Of a stretch of DNA of 64,000 nucleotides, positions 17,705-27,566 are shown in pieces. The stretch covers positions 186,001 to 250,000 of the forward strand of contig NZ_BMDV01000004.1 in NCBI RefSeq assembly GCF_014636095.1, given 5' to 3'. The position numbers and the translations under genes were made by a program. Under the pieces are notes generated by a model. That model had not been told where the DNA came from, did not search any database, and worked only from the letters and a program-made list of their open reading frames with translations. The number at the start of each line of letters is the position of its first letter. Position 1 is the first letter of the stretch. Source of the stretch: Acinetobacter modestus. Lineage in GTDB: Bacteria > Pseudomonadota > Gammaproteobacteria > Pseudomonadales > Moraxellaceae.

Positions 17705-20440
17705 TTAAATCTTACCGTGGCATTGTTTATACTTTAAACCTGAACCACATGGGCATGGCGCATTACGGCTTTCTGGTACTGGAAATACTGCATTTCCAGA
17801 TAAGCTACCACTCTCTTCAGAAATCGTCACTTCACCTGTTAAACCATCAACATCATCATGTTCAAAAGAAAGACGCATAGATTCAGCTTGACGTTGTTGT
17901 TGAGCTTCTAATTCAGCTAACTCTTCTGCTGTCGGTACGTGAACGCGGGATAGATCAGTTACAACATCTGATTTAATAATACCCAGCATATTCACGAACA
18001 AATTAAACGCTTCTTTCTTATACTCTTGCTCAGGATTTTTCTGAGCATAACCACGTAAATGGATGCCTTGACGTAAATAATCCATCGCTGCTAAATGATC
18101 TTTCCAATGACGATCAAGTGAATTCAACATAAAGTGACGTTCAAGCATTGCAGCTGACTCATCACCCATTTGCTCACGGCGTTGACGATAACGTGCAATT
18201 ACTTCGTCAGAGATACGTGCAACTAAGCCTTCCTCGTCTAAACGACGATCTTGATCAAGCCATTGCTGAACAGGAAGCTCAATACCTAGATCTGTACGTA
18301 GTGCATTTTCTAGACCTTGAATATCCCATTGATCATGAATTGATTCAGGTGGAATAAAGTTAGCAATCACCCCTTTCATCACTTCATGATGCATTTCTTC
18401 GATATAGTCTTGTAAAGTGCTTTCAGCCAATACTTCATCACGTTGAGTATAAATAATTTTACGTTGTTCATTATTTACATCATCGTACTTCAATAGATTT
18501 TTACGAATATCAAAGTTACGTGCTTCAACTTTGCGCTGTGCATTTTCAATCGAACGACTCACCATTTTGTGCTCAATGGCTTCATTTTCTTGCAAGCCCA
18601 TTGCACGCATCATCGCAACGACACGATCGCCCGCAAAGATACGCATCAAATCATCTTCAAGTGATAAATAGAAGCGTGATACACCTGGATCACCTTGACG
18701 ACCTGCACGACCACGGAGCTGGTTATCAATACGACGAGATTCATGACGTTCAGAACCGATGATATGTAAACCACCAGAACTTAAGACATCTTCGTGATCT
18801 TTTTCCCATTGTGCTTGTAAACGAGCTTCGTCTTCAGGGGTATGATTTTCAATTTTGGCAAGCTTTGCTTTCCAGTTACCACCGAGCAAAATATCCGTAC
18901 CACGACCCGCCATGTTGGTTGCAATCGTGACCGCATTTGGGCTACCGGCTTGCGCAATAATATCGGCTTCACGCTCATGTTGTTTTGCGTTCAAAACTTC
19001 ATGATGAATCCCTGCTTGTAGCAGTTTTGAAGATAATATTTCACTCGCTTCAATCGTTGCGGTACCAATCAAAATAGGCGCAACACCTTTTTGACGAATA
19101 TTACTGATCTCTTCAATAATGGCATTGTATTTACCATTACGATTTAAATAAATTAAATCGTTATGATCTTGGCGTACCATTGGACGATGCGTTGGAATTA
19201 GTACTACATCCAAACCATAAATTTCTTTCATTTCCGCGGCTTCAGTATCTGCTGTACCCGTCATACCTGAAAGCTTTTTATAAAGTCGGAAATAATTTTG
19301 GAAAGTAGTGGTTGCCAAAGTTTGGTTTTCTGGTTGAATTTCCATGTTCTCTTTGGCTTCAACTGCTTGGTGCAAACCTTCAGACCAACGACGACCCGGC
19401 ATAGTACGACCAGTACTTTCATCCACAATAATGACTTCTTCTTTTTGAGTCTGTGGATTTACGCCAATAATATAATGTACGTTCTTTTGATATAAGTAAT
19501 GCGCACGAATTGCAGCAGTAACATGGTGAACTAAATTCAAATTGGTCGCAGAGTAAAGACTCTCACCCTCAGCCAACAATCCCATACGAATTAATTCTTG
19601 TTCAACAGTCTCGTAACCCACTTCGGTCATTTCAACTGAACGTTGTTTCTCATCTACCCAGAAATGTCCACCATCAGCCACTTTTTCTTCTTTCTGTGGG
19701 CGTAATGTTGGCGGAATACTATTAATCAACTGATACAAATGAGATGAATCTTCACTTTGTCCAGAAATGATGAGTGGTGTGCGTGCTTCATCAATCAGGA
19801 TTGAGTCAACTTCATCGATGATTGCATAGCTTAAGCCACGTTGTTTTTTCTCTTGTAGAGAAAACACCATGTTGTCACGTAAATAATCGAAACCAAATTC
19901 GTTGTTAGTACCGTAAGTAATATCGGCGAAATAAGCTTCAGCTTTTTCGGCTGGCATTTGCATTGAATAAATCACGCCAATGCTGAGACCTAAAAATTCA
20001 AATAACGGGCGATTCAGCTCAGCATCACGTTGTGCCAAGTAATCATTCACCGTAATCACATGAACACCTTGACCACTCAATGCGTTGAGATAGCAAGCCA
20101 AAGTACCCATGAGGGTTTTACCTTCACCTGTACGCATCTCAGCAATTTTACCTTCATGTAAGGTAATACCACCAATCAACTGCACATCATAGTGACGCAT
20201 ACCCATAACCCGTTTTGCTGCTTCACGGCAGACTGCAAAGGCTTCAGGCATCAATTTATCTAAACTTTCACCGTTGCTAAAACGCTGTCTGAATTCTGGA
20301 GTTTTTGCAGAGAGGTCTGCATCGCTAAGAGCAGATATCGTCGGTTCAAGCGCATTAATTTGTTCAACAATTTTACGCATGCGTTTGAGCTCACGCTCAT
20401 TTTTTGTACCGAAGATACCTCCGATCAGACTTGCCAACAT
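17705..20440 (-). CDS. secA: preprotein translocase ATPase SecA
   Basis: The 911-residue motor drives unfolded precursors through SecYEG at the inner membrane. Walker A is [11 protein letters not shown] (residues ~102-112), Walker B is [16 protein letters not shown], and the helicase motif [10 protein letters not shown] is present. The C-terminus ends in [19 protein letters not shown], the zinc-binding CxC...CH tail that contacts SecB. Length matches gammaproteobacterial SecA. It appears to be monocistronic; no secM-like arrest gene is visible upstream. Confidence 0.98.
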   Translation of the reverse strand: MLASLIGGIFGTKNERELKRMRKIVEQINALEPTISALSDADLSAKTPEFRQRFSNGESLDKLMPEAFAVCREAAKRVMGMRHYDVQLIGGITLHEGKIAEMRTGEGKTLMGTLACYLNALSGQGVHVITVNDYLAQRDAELNRPLFEFLGLSIGVIYSMQMPAEKAEAYFADITYGTNNEFGFDYLRDNMVFSLQEKKQRGLSYAIIDEVDSILIDEARTPLIISGQSEDSSHLYQLINSIPPTLRPQKEEKVADGGHFWVDEKQRSVEMTEVGYETVEQELIRMGLLAEGESLYSATNLNLVHHVTAAIRAHYLYQKNVHYIIGVNPQTQKEEVIIVDESTGRTMPGRRWSEGLHQAVEAKENMEIQPENQTLATTTFQNYFRLYKKLSGMTGTADTEAAEMKEIYGLDVVLIPTHRPMVRQDHNDLIYLNRNGKYNAIIEEISNIRQKGVAPILIGTATIEASEILSSKLLQAGIHHEVLNAKQHEREADIIAQAGSPNAVTIATNMAGRGTDILLGGNWKAKLAKIENHTPEDEARLQAQWEKDHEDVLSSGGLHIIGSERHESRRIDNQLRGRAGRQGDPGVSRFYLSLEDDLMRIFAGDRVVAMMRAMGLQENEAIEHKMVSRSIENAQRKVEARNFDIRKNLLKYDDVNNEQRKIIYTQRDEVLAESTLQDYIEEMHHEVMKGVIANFIPPESIHDQWDIQGLENALRTDLGIELPVQQWLDQDRRLDEEGLVARISDEVIARYRQRREQMGDESAAMLERHFMLNSLDRHWKDHLAAMDYLRQGIHLRGYAQKNPEQEYKKEAFNLFVNMLGIIKSDVVTDLSRVHVPTAEELAELEAQQQRQAESMRLSFEHDDVDGLTGEVTISEESGSLSGNAVFPVPESRNAPCPCGSGLKYKQCHGKI

Positions 20441-20777
20441 GAATAAACTCTCTAATCCTGTTTGTTTAAATAAGTAATTTTTTCTTAGCTGTTATTATGG
20501 AGTCAGAAATAAGAACTACAAGGGCTTTGCATCCAAACAGGTAAAAAAACTGCGAGGCGATTCTGACATCACACAACTAAAGAGCGTTAATGTAGCAAAT
20601 TTGGATTTAACTTACATCGCTTTGCGTGTGAATTTATGATCAATTTTTTAGCTTCACTACATTCAATTATCTTAAATTCTCATAACAAAATGAAAAAACA
20701 ATAATTTTATTTATAAAGTGATTCCTGCATATTAAATACACACATAAAACATCAATAATGTATTGAGGACTAATTAA
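20441..20777. other. 337-bp divergent spacer between secA and the peroxiredoxin gene
   Basis: No ORF worth calling is present. The segment must hold the divergent promoters of secA (-) and the peroxiredoxin gene (+). GAGGA at 20765-20769 is the ribosome site of the latter. I could not identify a regulator-binding palindrome with confidence. Confidence 0.5.
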
Positions 20778-21413
20778 ATGACATTACGTTTAGGTGATAT
20801 CGCCCCGAATTTCCAACAAGACTCTAGCGATGGTCATATTGATTTTTATCAATTTTTAGGCGACAGCTGGGGCATTTTATTCTCACATCCAGCGGATTTC
20901 ACCCCAGTTTGTACCACTGAGCTTGGCTTTACCGCTAAACTGAAAGATGAATTTACAAAGCGTGGCGTCAAAGCAATTGCGCTTTCAGTCGACGATGTTG
21001 AATCCCATAAAAGCTGGATTCAAGATATTAATGAAACACAAAATACTACGGTCAACTTTCCAATTATTGCAGATAAAGATCGTAAAGTTTCAGAACTATA
21101 TGGTTTTATCCACCCAAATGCGAGTGAGACTTTAACTGTTCGCTCACTGGTCATTATTGATCCGAATAAAAAAGTCCGCTTGATTATTACTTATCCAGCC
21201 TCAACAGGTCGTAACTTTAATGAAGTATTACGAGTGGTGGATTCATTACAGCTAACGGATAAACATAAAGTCGCAACACCTGCAAATTGGCAACATGGTG
21301 AAGATGTCGTAATTGTACCGTCGTTGAAAGATGAAGAGGAAATTAAACAACGTTTTCCTCAAGGCTATACCGCAGTGAAACCTTATCTACGCCTAACACC
21401 ACAACCTGAGTGA
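20778..21413 (+). CDS. 1-Cys peroxiredoxin (Prx6-like)
   Basis: A 211-residue thiol peroxidase that reduces hydrogen peroxide and organic hydroperoxides. The peroxidatic Cys45 lies in SHPADFTPVCTTELGF, the canonical Prx active-site block. No other Cys occurs in the protein, so there is no resolving Cys, which defines the 1-Cys class. The extended C-terminal domain (HGEDVVIVPSL... YTAVKPYLRLT) is typical of Prx6/AhpC2-type enzymes. GAGGA eight bases upstream supports the start. Probably monocistronic, divergent from secA. Confidence 0.92.
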   Translation: MTLRLGDIAPNFQQDSSDGHIDFYQFLGDSWGILFSHPADFTPVCTTELGFTAKLKDEFTKRGVKAIALSVDDVESHKSWIQDINETQNTTVNFPIIADKDRKVSELYGFIHPNASETLTVRSLVIIDPNKKVRLIITYPASTGRNFNEVLRVVDSLQLTDKHKVATPANWQHGEDVVIVPSLKDEEEIKQRFPQGYTAVKPYLRLTPQPE

Positions 21414-21419
21414 GGATCA

Positions 21420-21571
21420 AACGAGCAACACTCGTTACGAACGCAAATCGAAACAGCTATGCTGTGAGTTAAAAGATTGAAGCCGACGAAAGGCTTCAAG
21501 CGCAGCGCAAGACAAACGAAGTGCGTCGTACACAAAACAAACAATACTTTTTACGAACATAAGTCGAACAG
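21420..21571. repeat. hairpin-rich spacer with an imperfect 22-bp direct repeat
   Basis: The non-coding stretch after the peroxiredoxin gene holds several small inverted repeats: AACGAG/CTCGTT (21420-21436), TTGAAGCC/GGCTTCAA (21477-21499), and others around GCGCAGCGC. A direct repeat starts TTACGAAC at 21435-21456 and again at 21551-21571, with about four differences. The segment looks unlike the A/T-rich spacers elsewhere in the window. It resembles a dispersed intergenic repeat (REP/BIME-like), but genome-wide copies cannot be checked here. Confidence 0.5.
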
Positions 21572-21606
21572 TAAAAAACTATTGAATCTGAATAATAAAC
21601 TTCATT

Positions 21607-21630
21607 GCCTATCGATCCGATAGGCTTTTT
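21607..21630 (+). terminator. intrinsic terminator
   Basis: GCCTATCG and CGATAGGC form an 8-bp stem around ATC, followed directly by five Ts. It is the likely end of the peroxiredoxin transcript. Confidence 0.85.
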
Positions 21631-21713
21631 AAATCGCAAAATAAAAACTTGTTGGTATTTTTTAATCGATACGTTATAAAAATAATTATCTTCAAAATAG
21701 AATAACAATCACG

Positions 21714-22523
21714 ATGATTTATAACATCCATCATCTCCATTGTGGAAGCTTCTGCCCTGTTTGTGCTCCCCTATTTGGACAAAAAGGCTGGAAAGCACAT
21801 CTAGTTTGTCATTGCCTACTTATTGAAACTGATCGAGGCCTGATTTTAATTGATACAGGCTTAGGTACACAGGACTATTTGCACACTGAACAACGTCTAG
21901 GGTCATTACTGACTCAATTTGGTTCGATTGTGCCCAATCTCAAATTAAGTGCTATCGAACAAATTCAAAAATTAGGCTTACGCCCTGAAGATGTGCAACA
22001 TATCTTTGTCACACATCTTGATTTTGATCATGCAGGTGGTATTTCAGATTTTCCTAATGCAACTGTGCATATTTTAGCTTCTGAGTTTAATGCAACACAG
22101 ACATTAACAGCCAAAGGTAAACTTCGTTATAAAACTGAACAATTTAAACAACATCGTCATTGGAATTTTGCTGAACATACAAATGGTGAAGCTTGGTTTA
22201 ATTTAAAAAGGGTTCAAGGTCTTCCTTTTTTCCAAGATGAAATATTAATGATTCCATTGATTGGTCATACTGCTGGACATTGTGGTATTGCAATTAAAAA
22301 ATCTGAAGGCTGGATTTTATTCTGTGGTGATGCGTATTACACCCATTTAGAACTCAATCCAAAAAACAAATTGAGAGCCTTAGATCTTACTGAACGTTTG
22401 TTGGCAGAAGATAATCGACAAAGGTTACATAACCTTAAACAGTTACAATATCTCGCTCAACATGAACCGAGTATTGAGTTAATTTGTGCGCATGATCCTG
22501 TTGAATTTGATCGTTATCAATAA
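21714..22523 (+). CDS. metallo-beta-lactamase-fold hydrolase (lactonase-like)
   Basis: A 269-residue zinc hydrolase. The metal-binding motif appears as FVTHLDFDHAGG (HxxxDH-like, with H-x-D-x-D-H), the next His is in IGHTAGHCG, and the third ligand Asp in LFCGDAYY. Layout (NIHHLHCGSFCPV start, LIDTGLG turn) resembles AHL-lactonase-type MBL proteins, but other esterase or glyoxalase activities are equally possible. A lipoprotein phosphatase gene starts one base after its stop codon, so the two form an operon. Confidence 0.82.
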   Translation: MIYNIHHLHCGSFCPVCAPLFGQKGWKAHLVCHCLLIETDRGLILIDTGLGTQDYLHTEQRLGSLLTQFGSIVPNLKLSAIEQIQKLGLRPEDVQHIFVTHLDFDHAGGISDFPNATVHILASEFNATQTLTAKGKLRYKTEQFKQHRHWNFAEHTNGEAWFNLKRVQGLPFFQDEILMIPLIGHTAGHCGIAIKKSEGWILFCGDAYYTHLELNPKNKLRALDLTERLLAEDNRQRLHNLKQLQYLAQHEPSIELICAHDPVEFDRYQ

Positions 22524-22524
22524 T

Positions 22525-23112
22525 ATGAAAAAAGCACTTATCACCGTTGTTCTTTTATCAACGCTTAATGTTTCTGGGTGTATACAGCATTCGAGTTTAG
22601 AAAAAGACCAACGTCCTCAAAATTGGGGAACTCTTATTTCTAACACCCATAATTTTTATCAAATTAGTTCAGATGTTTTTCGTAGCGAACAGCCGAGTAT
22701 TGATTTGATCCCAAGCCTTGAAGCTCATCAAATTAATACGATTATCAATTTGAGAGCTAGAAATGAAGATGCCAAAGTTTTAAAAGATCAGCCTTTTAAT
22801 CTGGTACACATTCCAATCAATACTTGGGCAATCAATCGTAAAGACTTGTTAGAAGCAATGCGTGTTATTCAAACTGCTAAACAACAAAACCAGAAAATCT
22901 TAGTGCATTGCTATCATGGCTCAGATCGAACTGGTGCCACAATTGCTATGTATCGAATTATTTTTGAGCATTGGGCAATTGAAGATGCGGTTAAAGAAAT
23001 GAAACAAGGAGGATACGGCTATCATATCATTTGGAAAAATATTGACCATCTTTTCACCCCTGAAAATGTAAAATGGATTCAACAACAACTTTCGAATCCA
23101 GCAGCTATTTAG
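22525..23112 (+). CDS. dual-specificity/tyrosine phosphatase-like lipoprotein
   Basis: A 195-residue Cys-dependent phosphatase. The active-site loop is VHCYHGSDRTGATIA (HCx5RTG), and the general-acid region precedes it around HIPINTWAI. The N-terminus MKKALITVVLLSTLNVSGC is a lipoprotein signal with lipobox NVSGC, placing the enzyme in the envelope. The start follows the MBL gene stop by one base. Similar envelope phosphatases act on phosphoproteins or phosphoinositides/inositol phosphates; the substrate here is unknown. Confidence 0.83.
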   Translation: MKKALITVVLLSTLNVSGCIQHSSLEKDQRPQNWGTLISNTHNFYQISSDVFRSEQPSIDLIPSLEAHQINTIINLRARNEDAKVLKDQPFNLVHIPINTWAINRKDLLEAMRVIQTAKQQNQKILVHCYHGSDRTGATIAMYRIIFEHWAIEDAVKEMKQGGYGYHIIWKNIDHLFTPENVKWIQQQLSNPAAI

Positions 23113-23265
23113 TTTGCGAGATGAGCTTTAGATTAAATCCAATTTTTAGAGAGCTAGATGTTGGACGTGTAAGATTTGTTTCTTTAATTTTTGGGTTTTA
23201 TGCATTTTTTATTGGGCTTTAAAAACCTAATTTTATAAGCTGAATGGTAAGTTAAGAAATACGAA

Positions 23266-24201
23266 CTAACCTGAAGAATTGGCAAAAACAGAGTTGCTAA
23301 GTAATATTTTAAAAACTTCAGAATCACCACCATCGCTATCCGTGACCAATAAAAATACCTCACCATCAGAGGTCGACTCTAGCCATGTAATTCCTTCTAC
23401 TTTAATAGCAAGAGTTTGTCCTTTCGAATCCTGAATCAGATGTGTATATAAAATTTTTCCCTCTGGCGATAACACCAAAATAAAACTGCCTAGCACCGCG
23501 CCATCATCATAAGTATTTAATGTTTGCTCAACCGCAGCAGTTGCAACAATTAGATTTTTATCCCACAAAAAACAAGCATCAGAAATACCACTTGCTGCCC
23601 CTTCAAGCTCTGGTAATGTCAGATTGAGTGAATTTTTCAGCGCACTTTCTAATGATTTCCCATTTTGAAGTTTTATTAAATCAAAGACTAAAACACCATG
23701 AAAACGATTAATATTGCCACGTTGAAAAATGTATAAATTGTTTTGATTTGAACAAACTGCTTCTATATTGAGATCAGCGCCACCAGTCAACGCCAAACAA
23801 TGTTCTAAAAAATCATAATCCGGGGTATCAAGTAAAACATGAACCTGATGATCAGCTGGATTATACAATAATGCTTTTTTTCGATTTTCTGTAGAACCTG
23901 AACCCATCACTAGTAACTGAGACTGTCCATCAAAGCGAATACAGCTAAGCGCTTCAAAGTCTGGTTTAGTTTTTTTACTAAATACCGTTAGTGTCGTATG
24001 TTTAGGCTGTTCAAATAATGGAATTTTTTCAAAATTAGTCGCACGATTGATGTTATTTTTTCGATCGGTTTTGAGTAAGTAACCCACATCATCTCCAACC
24101 AAGTAGAGATCATCTCCCACACAAGCCACGCCAGAAAGTGCACTAACACTCGAATCCTCTGAAAATATAAAGTGTTCTAATATCTTAAAGCCGCTACTCA
24201 T
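23266..24201 (-). CDS. uncharacterised beta-propeller-like protein
   Basis: A 311-residue protein without signal peptide. Repeating beta-rich segments such as GVACVGDDLYLVGDD, LSCIRFDGQSQLLVMGSG and VEGITWLESTSDGEVFLLV suggest a propeller fold, with acidic DSDGGDSEVF near the end. I think it belongs to a DUF6929-like family of esterase/phytase-type propellers, but I hold this weakly. It converges with the phosphatase gene and lies 88 bp downstream of the SPOR-protein gene on the same strand. Function unknown. Confidence 0.6.
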   Translation of the reverse strand: MSSGFKILEHFIFSEDSSVSALSGVACVGDDLYLVGDDVGYLLKTDRKNNINRATNFEKIPLFEQPKHTTLTVFSKKTKPDFEALSCIRFDGQSQLLVMGSGSTENRKKALLYNPADHQVHVLLDTPDYDFLEHCLALTGGADLNIEAVCSNQNNLYIFQRGNINRFHGVLVFDLIKLQNGKSLESALKNSLNLTLPELEGAASGISDACFLWDKNLIVATAAVEQTLNTYDDGAVLGSFILVLSPEGKILYTHLIQDSKGQTLAIKVEGITWLESTSDGEVFLLVTDSDGGDSEVFKILLSNSVFANSSG

Positions 24202-24289
24202 ATTGTACTCACTGCCCGCAGAAATAGAACACTTGTAACAAGTTCAAAACCAGACGCTTTCCAGCTTTGATCTAGTCGTTTATCTTTTG

Positions 24290-25390
24290 TTATCGCTGAT
24301 CAAGTGGAACCCAATCAATCACCCACGCTGATTTCATATTTAAACTTTCATCAGAGGTAATTTTTTTACGTGCGGCATCTGCAACGTCTCGATCCTTCGA
24401 TGGCCCAACCATGATACGAATTCCTTTTGAAGTCGGGCTTGTTGTAACCTTATAGCCTTTGGCACGCAATTTAGATACAACTGCATCTGCATTGGCTTGG
24501 TTAGCAGCCAATGCCACTTGTACCATCCACTTTTTATCTCCATTTTCCATGAGATCACGAGCCTTTTCAGCTTCGGCTTTTTTCTCAGCGTCAGCTTTAC
24601 GCTTTTTCTCGTCAGCCGATTTTTTCTCAGCTTCAGTTTTACGCTTCTCTTCAGCTGCTTTTTTCTCAGCTTCGGCTTTACGTTTATCTTCGGCAACTTT
24701 CTTATCTGCCTCAGCTTTACGCTTTTCTTCTAACGCTTTTTTATCAGCGTCAGCTTTACGTTTATCTTCTTCAGCCTTTTTTTCAGCTTCTGCCTTACGC
24801 TTCTCTTCTGCCAACTTTTTTTCGGCTTCAGCCTTGCGCTTTTCTTCCGCTAACTTTTTATCCGTATCGCTTTTCTGCTGATCTGCTTTTTGCTGTTCTA
24901 CTTTTTTCTTTTCATCTAATTTATTTTTTTCTTCAGTCGCTCGTTGTGTCTTAGCTTTATCATCTTCAGCAAGCTCTGGTGGAATGTTATCAGAACTTTC
25001 TTGTTCAGCTAGACGACGTGCATTAATCGCAGCGTATTCTTCTGCTGCTTTACGCGCAGCAGCAGCTTCAGCTTCTTGTTGCATTTTTAGAAAATCAGCT
25101 GCACGTGCTTCTTGTTCAGCAACCGCTTTCTCACGAGAACGGCGTTGTTCTTCAAGCAATCTTTTTTCTGTCTCAACATCTACGGCTAATGGTTGTAACG
25201 AAACCATTTCACCTTCTTGGGTCGATTGAGCTGTTTGAGTTTTAGGTTCTGTTTTAGGAATTGGGTGTGTAATTGCCGTTTGCGTTTTGTCATGTCCTAT
25301 TTCGTCATTACCTTTAAGGAGTAATGCTGCCAATAAAACACCTCCACCCAATAGAACAACGCCTCCCATCCAGCGTTGTTTGTTATTCAT
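24290..25390 (-). CDS. SPOR-domain membrane protein with Lys/Ala/Glu repeat linker
   Basis: A 366-residue bitopic protein: a short cytoplasmic start, one membrane helix (WMGGVVLLGGGVLLAALLL), a long charged region, and a C-terminal SPOR domain (from about residue 287, KKWMVQVALAANQANADAVV) that binds denuded septal peptidoglycan. Residues ~178-276 are seven or so copies of a 13-residue K/A/E-rich unit, TolA-like and probably a long helix. The ATG at 25390 overlaps the folC stop as ATGA; an ATG at 25396 adds two residues and is equally possible. Position after accD-folC matches DedD/SPOR genes in Pseudomonas. Confidence 0.85.
   Translation of the reverse strand: MNNKQRWMGGVVLLGGGVLLAALLLKGNDEIGHDKTQTAITHPIPKTEPKTQTAQSTQEGEMVSLQPLAVDVETEKRLLEEQRRSREKAVAEQEARAADFLKMQQEAEAAAARKAAEEYAAINARRLAEQESSDNIPPELAEDDKAKTQRATEEKNKLDEKKKVEQQKADQQKSDTDKKLAEEKRKAEAEKKLAEEKRKAEAEKKAEEDKRKADADKKALEEKRKAEADKKVAEDKRKAEAEKKAAEEKRKTEAEKKSADEKKRKADAEKKAEAEKARDLMENGDKKWMVQVALAANQANADAVVSKLRAKGYKVTTSPTSKGIRIMVGPSKDRDVADAARKKITSDESLNMKSAWVIDWVPLDQR
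24563..24859 (-). repeat. tandem 13-residue (about 39-bp) repeats in the SPOR-protein gene
   Basis: About seven imperfect copies of a unit like KRKAEAEKKLAEE, degenerate at DNA level but clearly in register, make up the periplasmic linker. Such runs can change copy number by recombination. Confidence 0.8.
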
Positions 25391-26673
25391 TGACATTGTT
25401 CTAAATACTCCCAAACCGCTTCTAAGGTATGAAACGATCCACAGACTAAAATCAGCTGATTGTTATTACTTTGCTTCAGCACATCTTCAAAGGCTTGCTG
25501 GATATTACCGTACTCATATACCTGTTGACCTTGTAATGCATCATGTAATTGATGCAATGGCGCTGCTCTAGGTACATTTAAACTAGCAATAAACCAATCT
25601 TTTACTGTTGTTTTTAGTAAATCGGTGACAGACGAGATATCTTTATCTGCCAGCATTGAAAATACTGCGACAACATCTGTGTACTGTTTATTGTATTTTA
25701 AGAATTTTCGCAACTGATTCAATAAAAATTCGACGCCATGTGGATTATGTCCAGCATCAAAAATAACGGTTTTATCTTGAATTTGTCGTATTTCAAAACG
25801 GCCTTGCAAACGTGCATGCTGAATACCCGCGGCAATCGATGCTTGAGAAATCTCTACGCCACTCACTAAAGCAGCAGCCACAGCTGTAGAAATATTGTCT
25901 AAAGCAAGCTGACCAATTGGCAATTTTAGCGTTGTACCTGACGATGCAAATGACCATGTTTGACCGTCATCATTGAGTTGATAAAAATAATCTCGATTCA
26001 GCGCATATAGATTTGCTTGGGTTTCAGCTACTTTATCTTGAATCGCTTGAGGTAATTGTTGTTGACCAGCAAATACCACTGGAATATTCGGACGAATAAT
26101 CCCTGCTTTCTCAAAGGCGATTTTTTCTATCGTGTCACCTAACCAATCGACATGATCTAAACCAATATTGGTAATCACGGCAATATCAGGATCAATCACA
26201 TTCACGACATCCAGACGACCACCTAAGCCAACCTCAAGTACCCAAACATCACATTGTTTTAGTTTAAAAATAAGAAAAGCAGCCAAAGTGGTTGCTTCAA
26301 AAAAGGACAATGATAAACCACATTCTCGACGAGCTTGGTCAACCAACACAAATGCATCAACTAAGCTTTGATCATCAACTTCAATCCCAGCAAGTTTTAC
26401 GCGCTCATTAAAACGATAAATATGTGGTGATTGATACAACCCGACTTTATAACCTTGTGCATTTAAAATTGCAGCGAGTGTCGTTGTTGTTGAGCCTTTA
26501 CCATTCGTTCCTGCCACAGTAAAAACTTTTGCCTGAGGTTGCATAACTCCCAACTTTTCAGCAACGGGAATTACGCGCTCTAAACCTAAATCAATGCCTG
26601 TAACATGAACATGGCCCCAATAATCGAGCCATGTTGTTAATGTATCTGTAGAATGTGGTGCGTCCAGTTTCAA
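25387..26673 (-). CDS. folC: bifunctional folylpolyglutamate synthase/dihydrofolate synthase
   Basis: A 428-residue Mur-ligase-type enzyme that joins glutamate to dihydropteroate and extends folate with glutamates. The ATP loop is FTVAGTNGKGSTTTTLAAIL near residue 50, followed by GLYQSPHIYRFNERVKL and ITNIGLDHVDWLGDT, all FolC blocks; VIFDAGHNPHG occurs in the C-terminal domain. Its start overlaps the accD stop by four bases (ATGA), and its stop overlaps the SPOR-protein start, so translation is probably coupled along the operon. Confidence 0.95.
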   Translation of the reverse strand: MKLDAPHSTDTLTTWLDYWGHVHVTGIDLGLERVIPVAEKLGVMQPQAKVFTVAGTNGKGSTTTTLAAILNAQGYKVGLYQSPHIYRFNERVKLAGIEVDDQSLVDAFVLVDQARRECGLSLSFFEATTLAAFLIFKLKQCDVWVLEVGLGGRLDVVNVIDPDIAVITNIGLDHVDWLGDTIEKIAFEKAGIIRPNIPVVFAGQQQLPQAIQDKVAETQANLYALNRDYFYQLNDDGQTWSFASSGTTLKLPIGQLALDNISTAVAAALVSGVEISQASIAAGIQHARLQGRFEIRQIQDKTVIFDAGHNPHGVEFLLNQLRKFLKYNKQYTDVVAVFSMLADKDISSVTDLLKTTVKDWFIASLNVPRAAPLHQLHDALQGQQVYEYGNIQQAFEDVLKQSNNNQLILVCGSFHTLEAVWEYLEQCQ

Positions 26674-27566
26674 GGTAAATTCATCAGTTTAGCTACGAGT
26701 CGATATACAGTATCACGTAATGCATGACGATGAACAATTTGATCGACCACACCATGATCAAGCAAATATTCTGCACGTTGGAACGGTTCTTCTAACTTCT
26801 CGCGAACTGTTTGTTCAATGACGCGTTTACCTGCAAAACCAATCATCGCTTTCGGTTCAGCAATATGTACATCACCTAACATCGCTAATGATGCGGTTAC
26901 CCCCCCATAGACGGGATGAGTCAATACAACAAGATATGGAACACGAGCTTCTTTCATTTTTTGAATCGCAGCAGAGGTACGCGCCATTTGCATTAAAGAC
27001 AACATACCTTCTTGCATACGAGCACCGCCTGAAGCAGCAAAACAAATTAACGGTTGATGTAGTTGAATTGCTCGTTCTGCCGCTTGGATAAAACGATCAC
27101 CAACAACGGTCCCCATTGAACCACCCATAAAATCGAACTCAAATGCACAAGCCACCAAGTCCAAACCTTTTAATGAACCTTGCATTACAACTAACGCTTC
27201 AGTTTCACCTGTTTTATCTTGTGCTTCACGCATACGCTCTGGATAAGGTCTGCTATCCACAAACTTCAATGGATCTTTCGCGCTAAATTCTTGACCTAAC
27301 TCTGCATTGACTTGATCAAAGAACCAATTCAAACGATCACGTGCACGCATACGCAAATGCTCATCGCATTGTGGGCATACATAGGCATTAAATGACATTG
27401 CCGTACGTGTTACTAAGGCATGACATTCAGGACATTCAATGGTTGGTTCCGTAAATGTTGCTTTGAATGTTTGTTGTTCATTCGCAACTTGAATACCGGG
27501 CACTTGACGCTCTGTCCAAGGCGTTGATGGGTTCAGAACCTTCCCTGCTGTTAACTCTTGACTCAT
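26670..27566 (-). CDS. accD: acetyl-CoA carboxylase carboxyltransferase subunit beta
   Basis: A 298-residue subunit that, with AccA, transfers carboxyl from biotin to acetyl-CoA to form malonyl-CoA. It has the N-terminal zinc ribbon (Cys45, Cys48, Cys64, Cys67) and the crotonase-like core with FMGGSMGTVVGDRF and FAASGGARMQEGMLSLMQMA. Length fits the family. It overlaps trpA and folC by four bases on either side, giving a tight trpA-accD-folC unit, an arrangement known also in Pseudomonas relatives (there with trpA elsewhere). Confidence 0.97.
   Translation of the reverse strand: MSQELTAGKVLNPSTPWTERQVPGIQVANEQQTFKATFTEPTIECPECHALVTRTAMSFNAYVCPQCDEHLRMRARDRLNWFFDQVNAELGQEFSAKDPLKFVDSRPYPERMREAQDKTGETEALVVMQGSLKGLDLVACAFEFDFMGGSMGTVVGDRFIQAAERAIQLHQPLICFAASGGARMQEGMLSLMQMARTSAAIQKMKEARVPYLVVLTHPVYGGVTASLAMLGDVHIAEPKAMIGFAGKRVIEQTVREKLEEPFQRAEYLLDHGVVDQIVHRHALRDTVYRLVAKLMNLP

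Noticed and set aside
24459..24881. Long plus-strand frames opposite the SPOR-protein repeat
   Set aside because: They are mirror images of the K/A/E codon repeat on the other strand and have no ribosome site.
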